This document shows, piece by piece, positions 1 to 4,641 of a DNA stretch of 5,008 nt (position 1 is the first letter of the stretch; every line of letters starts with the position of its first letter). The stretch is from Candidatus Dormiibacterota bacterium (GTDB lineage: Bacteria > Chloroflexota > Dormibacteria > Aeolococcales > Aeolococcaceae). The position numbers and the translations under genes were made by a program. The notes under the pieces were generated by a model. The model was given only the letters and a program-made list of their open reading frames with translations. It did no database searches and was not told where the DNA came from. Location: assembly GCA_003153215.1 (NCBI GenBank), contig PLXL01000001.1:1-5008 (forward strand), given 5' to 3'.

Positions 1-328
1 CGTGGCCACGCCGCGTGTGCGCCGCGTGCACCCAGTACCCGATCTCCAGCCCGTCTGGACCGATGCGGCGGTGGAGCCCGAAGGCGCCCAGGGCGACCGG
101 ACCGAGGAAGAGGCCATAGCAGAGGTCTCCACCCCCATCCCATTCCTGATCCCATCTGGCGAGGGTGGCGCGCTGCTCCTCGAGGTTCGCCCCCATTGCC
201 CAGGGCATCCACGGCCGCAGGTGCTCGATGCTCTCGGCGATCGCCAGCGTCAGCGCCTCGGCATCGGCCGGGCACCACCGGCGGAGGACCAGGCCGCCTC
301 CGAGGTCGAGCCGCTCGGGCGCCGCCAT
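1..328 (-). CDS. GNAT N-acetyltransferase, RimJ/RimL type (3' end cut by window edge)
   Basis: Reading leftward from ATG at 328-326, 109 codons are open to the window edge. The N-terminal part shows the RimJ/RimL pattern: strand LVLRRWCPADAEAL (residues 13-26), then the HLRPWMPWA segment (37-45), a GAFGLHRRIGPDGLEIGYWV strand pair (81-100), and TRRGH (105-109). TRRGH is the start of the acetyl-CoA pyrophosphate-binding motif A (R/QxxGxG/A), so the sequence stops just as the cofactor site begins; the remaining third of a ~170-190 aa protein lies outside. Family members transfer acetyl from acetyl-CoA to an amine, such as a protein N-terminus, a small molecule or an antibiotic; the substrate cannot be read here. 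The ATG shares one base with the TGA of the upstream hydrolase (TGATG), implying translational coupling and co-transcription with the hydrolase and tetR. A GGGCAGGG stretch (339-332) just upstream may serve as ribosome binding site. The family call is confident; the substrate is unknown. Confidence 0.85.
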   Translation of the reverse strand, partial: MAAPERLDLGGGLVLRRWCPADAEALTLAIAESIEHLRPWMPWAMGANLEEQRATLARWDQEWDGGGDLCYGLFLGPVALGAFGLHRRIGPDGLEIGYWVHAAHTRRGH

Positions 329-1026
329 CAACCCTGCCCGACGAAGTCCGCCACGGCGTCAACGAAATGCTGCCGCTCCCGGATCATGAAGAAGAGGTGG
401 CCGCCCGTGAAGGTGAGCAGCTGCGACCCGGGGATGCCGCGATGCAGCTCCTCCGCCATGCCGAGCGGGGCCGCCCGGTCGCTGCGCCCGTGCAGCACCA
501 CCGTGGGCATGGTGAGCTGGTGCAGGCGCGGGCGGGCGTCGTACCCGGTCGAGGCCTCCATCTGGCGGACGAATGCGTAACGCGGCTGCGGGTACCGGCT
601 CCGGAAGAGCGGCAATCCCGCAAGGATGGGGTAGAGGCGCCTGCGCCGCCGGCTCCGGACGACCCGGGCCGAGGTGGAGACCAGGATCAGCTTCTCGACG
701 CGCTCGGGGTGACCGAGGGCGAGCTCCAGGGCGATGCGGCCCCCCAGGGAGATCCCCAGCGCGTCGGCGCGGCTGATGCCGAGAGCGTCCAGGACGCCCA
801 GAGCGTCGGCTGCCATCAGCTCGATGGAATACGGCGCATCGGGCTTGTCGGTGCGCCCCGCGCCGCGATTGTCGAAGGCGATGACCCGCGATCGAGCGGC
901 CAGCTGATCGATGAGGGCGGTGTACTCCGAGACATCGGCTCCGAGCCCGAGGATGAAGAGGAGCGGCCTGCCCTCCCCGTGCACCTCGTAGTGGATGCGG
1001 ATCCCGTTGACGTCGGCGGTCGGCAT
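328..1026 (-). CDS. Alpha/beta-fold hydrolase with a short cap region
   Basis: This is a 232-aa protein of the alpha/beta hydrolase superfamily, resembling 3-oxoadipate enol-lactonase and related esterases. Visible landmarks in order: an oxyanion-hole loop LGLGAD (26-31), the DNRGAGRTDKP turn (52-62), the nucleophile elbow GISLGG (91-96, Ser93), the acid strand VVLHGRSDRAAP (176-187, probable Asp183), and the His loop TGGHLFF (207-213, His210). The Ser-Asp-His triad is complete, so an active enzyme is expected. Most family members are 260-290 aa; here the stretch between the core halves (about 122-168, beginning with a basic RSRRRRR run) is short, so the lid is reduced. No signal peptide or membrane segment is seen, so it is probably cytosolic. 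ATG at 1026 lies 15 nt after the tetR stop, with an AGGGCGG stretch overlapping that stop as possible ribosome binding site; its own stop overlaps the GNAT start by 1 nt. The order tetR-hydrolase-GNAT looks like one operon. Substrate unknown; ester, lactone or peroxide chemistry are all possible. Confidence 0.9.
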   Translation of the reverse strand: MPTADVNGIRIHYEVHGEGRPLLFILGLGADVSEYTALIDQLAARSRVIAFDNRGAGRTDKPDAPYSIELMAADALGVLDALGISRADALGISLGGRIALELALGHPERVEKLILVSTSARVVRSRRRRRLYPILAGLPLFRSRYPQPRYAFVRQMEASTGYDARPRLHQLTMPTVVLHGRSDRAAPLGMAEELHRGIPGSQLLTFTGGHLFFMIRERQHFVDAVADFVGQG

Positions 1027-1041
1027 CGGCGGCGATCCGCC

Positions 1042-1776
1042 CTACGCCGGAGGGGGCGGGGCCGAGGGAGCGGGAGGCGGCGGGCCCGCCCGCATCAGGT
1101 CGCGCACCGCGACCCGCAGGACACTGGCGAGCTCCGCCGGATCCACGGTCCTGGCGCCCGGCTGCATCGCGAGCGCCGCACCCGCGACGATGACGGCCAG
1201 CGAGCCGGCCATCCGGACGCGGTCGTCGAGGCTGAGCGCCGGGTCGCGGAGCTTGCTCAGGAAGAGCTGCTCCGGTTCCAGCTCTGGGCCGCGGTGGTCC
1301 TTCCGGTGCACCTCACCAAGGGCGGTGGCGTTGCGCTGGTACATCAGGAGCAGTCGGCTGTGAGCGGCCACCTGGTCGATGAGCCAGTCCAGGAAGGTCA
1401 TCCACATCCCCCCGCCCGACGCGGGGTCCTCGAGCCGGGCCATGGCGTTTCGCATCAGCTCGTGCACCGGCTCATGCAGCGTGAGGAGGATCTCGTCCTT
1501 GGAGCGGAAGTGGTAGTAGAGGGCGGCCTTGGTCACCCCCACCAGCTCGGCGATCTGGCGGAGCGAGGTCTCCTCGTACCCCTGCTCGACGAAGAGGTCG
1601 AGGGCGACCGCCAGGATGCGCTCCCGGGTCCCGGATCCATCGACCCTGCCGCCGCCTGACGGGTGCGGTCCGTGGACGAGCACGCGGTGACCGCGCCGTC
1701 CTCGCGCCGGCGCTTCCGCTTCCGGCGCTGGAGGGCCAGGAGGGACGCCGAACCCCATCGGCCCGCCGGCCGTCAT
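1042..1776 (-). CDS. TetR-family transcriptional repressor
   Basis: The predicted 244-aa product has a typical TetR N-terminal DNA-binding domain at about residues 50-97: TRERILAVALDLFVEQGY, then ETSLRQIAELVGVTKAALYY (the helix-turn-helix), then HFRSKDEIL. The rest (about 98-230) is a helical ligand-binding and dimerisation domain too divergent to name a ligand. Two features are unusual. About 49 residues rich in Gly, Pro and Arg precede the DNA-binding domain, which usually starts within 10-20 residues of the N-terminus. The C-terminus ends in a proline-rich tail (PPPPAPSAPPPPA). ATG 1776 has no clear Shine-Dalgarno sequence; ATG at 1758 (codon 7) and GTG at codon 32 are alternatives, so the start is uncertain. 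The gene is divergent from the DrrAB-type exporter, with tandem TTAC-N10-GTAA repeats directly upstream of its start. It most likely represses itself, the two downstream enzyme genes and the exporter, with release by a small ligand. The last point is inferred from TetR family behaviour. Confidence 0.93.
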   Translation of the reverse strand: MTAGGPMGFGVPPGPPAPEAEAPARGRRGHRVLVHGPHPSGGGRVDGSGTRERILAVALDLFVEQGYEETSLRQIAELVGVTKAALYYHFRSKDEILLTLHEPVHELMRNAMARLEDPASGGGMWMTFLDWLIDQVAAHSRLLLMYQRNATALGEVHRKDHRGPELEPEQLFLSKLRDPALSLDDRVRMAGSLAVIVAGAALAMQPGARTVDPAELASVLRVAVRDLMRAGPPPPAPSAPPPPA

Positions 1777-1808
1777 GATTTGTTTACTTGACGGCCGGTA
1801 AGCAAATC
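1777..1808. promoter_or_regulatory. Candidate TetR operator 1 (inverted repeat, 11-bp arms)
   Basis: Arms GATTTGTTTAC (1777-1787) and GTAAGCAAATC (1798-1808) are inverted repeats matching at 10 of 11 positions, separated by 10 bp. The repeat begins at the base next to the tetR ATG, so bound repressor would block transcription or start-site access. The core TTAC-N10-GTAA recurs in the neighbouring repeat at 1809-1830. Dyads of this size in a divergent tetR promoter region are normally the regulator's own site. Assignment to this TetR protein is inferred from position and symmetry. Confidence 0.7.
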
Positions 1809-1817
1809 ACTTACCAT
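1788..1817 (+). promoter_or_regulatory. Candidate promoter for the ABC exporter operon, overlapped by operators
   Basis: TTGACG (1788-1793, five of six matches to the sigma-70-type -35) is followed after 18 bp by TACCAT (1812-1817, four of six matches, with the important TA and final T). The -35 lies inside the spacer of operator 1 and the -10 inside operator 2, as expected for steric repression. Transcription would start near 1824 and leave a leader of about 190 nt before the GTG start at 2016, which is long. A second, weaker candidate lies closer at 1888-1916. Confidence 0.4.
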
Positions 1818-1830
1818 GCGGTTAGTAAGT
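1809..1830. promoter_or_regulatory. Candidate TetR operator 2 (TTAC-N10-GTAA dyad)
   Basis: Arms ACTTAC (1809-1814) and GTAAGT (1825-1830) form a perfect 6-bp inverted repeat with a 10-bp spacer, the same core and spacing as operator 1. Its centre is 27 bp from that of operator 1. It covers the candidate plus-strand -10 box TACCAT and touches the minus-strand TATACT box, so occupancy could repress both directions. A second site with matching spacing makes chance less likely than for either dyad alone. Confidence 0.6.
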
Positions 1831-1833
1831 ATA
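1828..1833 (-). promoter_or_regulatory. Candidate -10 box for the tetR-hydrolase-GNAT operon
   Basis: Read on the minus strand, 1833-1828 is TATACT, a close match to the -10 consensus. It would start transcription near 1821, about 45 nt before the tetR ATG, placing operator 1 in the early transcribed region and operator 2 at the start site. No convincing -35 is seen 16-18 bp upstream (around 1850-1857), so the promoter may be weak or activator-dependent, or the box may be fortuitous. Confidence 0.35.
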
Positions 1834-1864
1834 GCCGTCCCACCGCTGATCGGCTGACCCCCCA

Positions 1865-1880
1865 GCCGGGATTCCCCGGC
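1865..1880. repeat. GC-rich hairpin in the divergent intergenic region
   Basis: GCCGGG (1865-1870) and CCCGGC (1875-1880) form a perfect 6-bp stem around the 4-nt loop ATTC. If exporter transcription starts near 1824, this hairpin would fall within its leader RNA. No T-run follows, so it is not a clear terminator. In DNA this GC-rich, a 6-bp stem can arise by chance, and its function is unknown. Confidence 0.3.
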
Positions 1881-1887
1881 CTGATGC

Positions 1888-1916
1888 TTGTATGTAGAGC
1901 TATCACGATATATCGT
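1888..1916 (+). promoter_or_regulatory. Alternative, weaker promoter for the ABC exporter operon
   Basis: TTGTAT (1888-1893) and TATCGT (1911-1916) are separated by 17 bp. Only the TTG of the -35 and four bases of the -10 match consensus. It would give a leader of about 95 nt, more usual than that from the promoter at 1788-1817. Its -10 lies in the perfect palindrome at 1905-1916 and in the only AT-rich patch near the gene, which is the main reason for listing it. Confidence 0.3.
1905..1916. promoter_or_regulatory. Perfect 12-bp palindrome, candidate operator for a second regulator
   Basis: ACGATATATCGT reads identically on both strands. Its half-site ATATCG (1910-1915) occurs again at 1921-1926, 11 bp or about one helical turn further on. 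An AT-rich palindrome in such GC-rich DNA, about 100 bp upstream of an exporter gene, suggests a protein-binding site. CGATATATCG-like sequences resemble sites reported for PadR-type repressors that control DrrAB-like pumps, but no PadR gene is present here, so that identity is only a guess. It does not resemble the TTAC-N10-GTAA repeats, so a different protein would bind. Confidence 0.4.
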
Positions 1917-2004
1917 TGCCATATCGCCCACCAACCTCAGTGAAGGTACCCCACGTGTACGAAACCACAATCGCGGCCGCCCCCACCGGGCCCCGACGGG
2001 CGCC

Positions 2005-2010
2005 GGAGGA
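2005..2010 (+). promoter_or_regulatory. Ribosome binding site that fixes the GTG start of the ABC ATPase
   Basis: GGAGGA lies 5 nt before GTG 2016. The in-frame ATG at 2031 is about 20 nt from it and lacks its own site, so GTG is the preferred start. It is the strongest Shine-Dalgarno sequence in the window, consistent with strong translation once the operon is derepressed. Confidence 0.75.
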
Positions 2011-2015
2011 CTGAC

Positions 2016-2996
2016 GTGCCGAACAGAGCCATGATCGAGGCGGAGGGATTGGTCAAGCACTACGGCGCGACCGTCGCCCTGGCCGGCGTCGACCTCTCCG
2101 TCCCCGAGGGTGCGATCCTCGGCGTGCTGGGGCCCAACGGCGCCGGCAAGACCACCGCCATCCGCATCCTCACCACCCTCAGCCATCCCGACGAGGGACG
2201 GGCGTCGGTCGCCGGCTTCGACGTCACCGCCCAGCCAGCTGAGGTGCGGCGGCGGATCGGGGTGGCAGCCCAGGCGACCACCCTCGATGAGCTGCTCACC
2301 GGAAGGCAGAACCTGGAGATGGTCGGCCAGCTGAGCGGGCTCCGGCGCTCCGCGACGCGGCAGCGGGCCACCGACCTGCTGGAGAGGCTGGAGCTGAGCG
2401 ACGCCGCCGGCCGTCAGACCAAGGGGTATTCCGGCGGTATGCGCCGGCGCCTTGACCTGGCGGCCAGCATGATCATGACGCCGCCCGTCCTCTTCCTTGA
2501 CGAGCCGACCACCGGGCTCGACCCGGCCAGCCGGCTCGGGGTCTGGGAGGTGATCCGCGGGATGGTCGGGGACGGTTGCACCGTGCTGCTCACCACCCAG
2601 TACCTCGACGAGGCCGACCACCTCGCCGACTCGATCGCGGTCTTCGACCGCGGACGGGTGATCGCCAGCGGGACGCCCCAGCAGCTGAAGTCGGAGACCG
2701 GGTCGGCGCGGCTGGAGGTGACCCTGAGCACCCCCCGCCCGGAGGCCGTCCTCGCGCTCCAGCCCCTGCTCGAGGGTGAGGCCCACGTCAGCCATGACGG
2801 GCGGCGGCTGCGCGCCGCCGTCCTCAATCGCGCCGGCATCGCCACCGCGGCCGTTCGCGCCCTCGACCGCGCCGGCATCCTCGTGGACGACGTGCAGGTC
2901 CACCAGCCCTCCCTGGACGACGTCTTCCTCGCCCTCACCGGTCGCGAGACGGCCGAGGAGGAGACCGCCATCGAACGGGAGGTCGCAACGGCATGA
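2016..2996 (+). CDS. DrrA-family drug-export ABC transporter ATP-binding protein
   Basis: This 326-aa protein is a full-length DrrA-type nucleotide-binding subunit that would power export by the permease encoded next to it. Motifs in order: Walker A GPNGAGKT (39-46), Q-loop Gln86 in AAQATTLDELLTG, ABC signature YSGGMRRRLDLA (138-149), Walker B VLFLDEP with catalytic Glu163 (158-164), D-loop GLDP (167-170), and the switch region LLTTQYLDEADHLAD (191-205). The usual switch histidine is Gln195, which is characteristic of DrrA and its relatives rather than a defect. The C-terminal ~100 residues match the accessory domain of this family and end in the conserved QPSLDDVFLALTGR (297-310). The start is GTG, chosen because GGAGGA lies 5 nt upstream. 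The stop overlaps the permease start by 4 nt (ATGA), implying stoichiometric coupled translation. It acts on the cytoplasmic face of the membrane as a dimer. DrrA of the daunorubicin producers is the family archetype; the substrate here cannot be read from sequence. Confidence 0.95.
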   Translation: MPNRAMIEAEGLVKHYGATVALAGVDLSVPEGAILGVLGPNGAGKTTAIRILTTLSHPDEGRASVAGFDVTAQPAEVRRRIGVAAQATTLDELLTGRQNLEMVGQLSGLRRSATRQRATDLLERLELSDAAGRQTKGYSGGMRRRLDLAASMIMTPPVLFLDEPTTGLDPASRLGVWEVIRGMVGDGCTVLLTTQYLDEADHLADSIAVFDRGRVIASGTPQQLKSETGSARLEVTLSTPRPEAVLALQPLLEGEAHVSHDGRRLRAAVLNRAGIATAAVRALDRAGILVDDVQVHQPSLDDVFLALTGRETAEEETAIEREVATA

Positions 2997-3829
2997 GCGT
3001 CCGCACCCTCACCATCGGAGACGCACCGCCCGCCTGGTTCGGGCAGCGGCTGCGAGAGATCCTGGTTCTGATCCGGCGCAATCTGATCCACATCCTCCGA
3101 GAGCCGATGCAGCTCTCCGACGTGACCCTGCAGCCGATCCTCTTCACCTTCCTCTTCATCTTCGTCTTCGGCTCCGGAATCCCCATCCCGGGAGGCAGCT
3201 ACACAGACTTCGCACTGGCGGGGTTGCTCGCCATGAACCTCATCACCTCCTCCAACGGGACGGCGGTGGGTCTCAGCACCGACCTCAACACCGGGCTGAT
3301 CGACCGTTTCCGAGCCCTGCCCATGTGGCGGCCCTCGATCCTCATCGCTCGGTCGGTGACCGATCTGCTGTCGGCGCTGATCTGCACGACGATCGTCGTC
3401 GTCGCGGGGCTGGTGATCGGATGGCGGCCAACCACCGGGATCCTCTCGGTTGCCGCCGGCCTAGGGATCGCGCTGCTCTTCACCTACGCGATCTGCTGGA
3501 CCTTCGGCTGCGTCGGCCTGGTCGCGAGAAACGTCGAGGCGGCGATGTCGATCGGCTTCATCGTCCTCTTCCCCATGGCCTTCGTCTCCAACGCCATGGT
3601 CCCGACCCAGGGGATGCCGGCCTGGCTGCGCGTCATCGCCGACTGGAACCCGGTCAGCTCCGTCACCGCAGCCTGCCGGCAGCTCTTCGGCAACCCCAAC
3701 CCCTCGGCGCTCATCCAGGACTGGCCGATGCAGCACCCGGTGGCGGCCGCGCTGCTGTGGTCAGCGGCGCTGCTCGCGATCTGCGTCCCGCTGGCGGTCT
3801 TCCTCTTCCGCCGCCGCACGTCCGACTGA
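2993..3829 (+). CDS. DrrB-family ABC-2 type transporter permease
   Basis: This 278-aa integral membrane protein is the partner of the preceding ATPase. It has a cytosolic N-terminus with an amphipathic, basic stretch (REILVLIRRNLIHILREP, 21-38) and about six membrane segments: roughly 44-62, 73-95, 117-143, 150-177, 183-203 and 248-273. Between segments 2 and 3 lies the ABC-2 family signature DLNTGLIDRFRALPMWR (97-113), and the loop NPVSSVTAACRQLFG (219-233) is also typical of DrrB-like proteins. Length is normal for the family. ATG 2993 overlaps the ATPase stop, and a GGGAGG site (2977-2982) precedes it by 10 nt inside the ATPase gene. Two copies would pair with two ATPases to export a hydrophobic compound or drug. 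Substrate unknown. The gene ends in convergence with the LysE-type gene, with a hairpin between them. Confidence 0.93.
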   Translation: MSVRTLTIGDAPPAWFGQRLREILVLIRRNLIHILREPMQLSDVTLQPILFTFLFIFVFGSGIPIPGGSYTDFALAGLLAMNLITSSNGTAVGLSTDLNTGLIDRFRALPMWRPSILIARSVTDLLSALICTTIVVVAGLVIGWRPTTGILSVAAGLGIALLFTYAICWTFGCVGLVARNVEAAMSIGFIVLFPMAFVSNAMVPTQGMPAWLRVIADWNPVSSVTAACRQLFGNPNPSALIQDWPMQHPVAAALLWSAALLAICVPLAVFLFRRRTSD

Positions 3830-3862
3830 GTCTCCGACGTAACAGCGCCAAGGTAGGCACCG

Positions 3863-3885
3863 GGCTCGGCTCACGATCCCGAGCC
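3863..3885. terminator. Candidate bidirectional terminator hairpin between convergent genes
   Basis: GGCTCGG (3863-3869) and CCGAGCC (3879-3885) form a perfect 7-bp GC-rich stem with a 9-nt loop, in the 65-bp gap between the permease stop (3829) and the LysE-type stop (3895). Position between two converging stops is the main support. There is no T-run on either side, so it would act as a non-canonical terminator or 3'-end stabiliser, as is common in high-GC bacteria. Confidence 0.45.
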
Positions 3886-3894
3886 ACAGCCCGT

Positions 3895-4533
3895 TCAGCT
3901 GGAGGTCGGGCGCCCGGAGACGGCCAGCGCCACGCCCAGCCCGATCATGACAGCCCCACTGCCCGCCCGAACCCGGCTGAGGCGCGCTCTCGAGCCGGTC
4001 AGCCAGCCGCGGGCGGTGCCGGCGACGAGCGCCCAGGCGGTGTCGGAGACCAGAGCAATGCCCGCCCACAGCAGACCGAGCACCAGCAGCTGGAGTGGAA
4101 TGTGACCGAGCCGCGGATCGGCAAACTGGGGCAGGACGGCAGCGAAGAAAACCGTCGTCTTGGGGTTGCTGATGCCGACCACGAAGGCCTGCCAGAAGAC
4201 CCGCCGCCGGCGCGTGCCGGTGGGGGCGGCTGCGGTGTCAGCGGCCGCGTGCCGGGTGCGGATTGTCTGGGCGCCCAGATACACGAGGTAGGCCGCGCCG
4301 ATGAGCTTGATAACGGTGAAGGCGGTGGCCGAGGCCGCGACCACGGCACCGATGCCCAGGGCGACCGCGCACACCTGGGCAAACTCGCCGAGCTGGTTGC
4401 CCGCGACGCTGATCAGGGCCGGACGCCGTCCGAGCGACAGTGACCGGCTGACTATGAAGAGCACGCTCGGACCCGGGAAGAGGATGACGAGAAGGGCGAC
4501 CCCGGCGAAGGCCAGCATCCGGCTCGGGTCCAT
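3895..4533 (-). CDS. LysE/RhtB-family amino-acid exporter
   Basis: The 212-aa product is a standard-length LysE/RhtB translocator, a proton-motive-force-driven exporter of amino acids or derivatives such as homoserine, threonine or lysine. Signature elements: VALLVILFPGPSVLFIV in the first membrane segment with the conserved PGP (20-22), GRRPALISVAGNQLGEF (35-51), IKLIGAAYLVYLGAQTIR (75-92), and GISNPKTTVFFAAVLPQFAD (120-139) with the conserved NPK and PQF. About six hydrophobic segments are visible (roughly 6-28, 38-62, 68-90, 112-134, 147-170, 190-206), with a polar loop rich in Ala, Thr and Arg at 92-111. The frame stays open upstream to about 4920, but that extension is polar, has no family similarity and runs antisense to the HAD gene, so ATG 4533 is chosen; the protein then begins MDPSRMLAFA as family members do. 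No Shine-Dalgarno sequence precedes it, but a TATCCT box ends 6 nt before the ATG, so the mRNA may be leaderless. Substrate not assignable. Confidence 0.92.
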   Translation of the reverse strand: MDPSRMLAFAGVALLVILFPGPSVLFIVSRSLSLGRRPALISVAGNQLGEFAQVCAVALGIGAVVAASATAFTVIKLIGAAYLVYLGAQTIRTRHAAADTAAAPTGTRRRRVFWQAFVVGISNPKTTVFFAAVLPQFADPRLGHIPLQLLVLGLLWAGIALVSDTAWALVAGTARGWLTGSRARLSRVRAGSGAVMIGLGVALAVSGRPTSS

Positions 4534-4539
4534 CGGGCA

Positions 4540-4545
4540 AGGATA
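4540..4545 (-). promoter_or_regulatory. Candidate -10 box giving a leaderless LysE-type mRNA
   Basis: On the minus strand 4545-4540 reads TATCCT, followed by 6 nt and then ATG 4533. A start site 7 nt below a -10 box would coincide with the A of the ATG. The missing Shine-Dalgarno sequence fits leaderless translation, which is frequent in actinobacteria and some other high-GC lineages. No good -35 is seen at 16-18 bp; the nearest match, TCGACC (4566-4561), is spaced only 15 bp. Confidence 0.4.
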
Positions 4546-4641
4546 GCGGTGGGCGCTTCCGGTCGACCCGGCACCGGGGCGGCGCCTGCCGGCGGCGAGC
4601 GGGAGGACCGCGGGCGGCGCCGACCTGGCAAAGTCCCGACC

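Noticed and set aside
196..1659. A 487-codon plus-strand open frame over the hydrolase and tetR genes
   Set aside because: It runs antisense to two genes with clear family motifs and encodes a biased Gly/Arg/Asp/Pro-rich sequence with no recognisable domain. Long antisense open frames are expected at this GC content.
1941..2004. Possible riboswitch or attenuator in the leader just before the ABC ATPase
   Set aside because: Several GC-rich segments can pair, but no conserved riboswitch core, leader peptide or T-run terminator is visible.
1773..2903. A 376-codon minus-strand open frame that overlaps the divergent intergenic region and the ABC ATPase
   Set aside because: It is antisense to the DrrA motifs and would cover the operator region; its composition is that of a GC-rich shadow frame.
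2776..4443. A 555-codon plus-strand open frame across the end of the ABC ATPase, the permease and the LysE-type gene
   Set aside because: It is an out-of-frame shadow rich in Arg, Pro and His that covers three well-supported genes on both strands; it shows no family motif.
4577..4621. Direct repeat GGGCGGCGCC at 4577-4586 and 4612-4621 between the LysE-type and HAD genes
   Set aside because: Ten bases of pure G/C in a very GC-rich spacer are easily repeated by chance; there is no matching promoter or dyad spacing to support a regulatory role.
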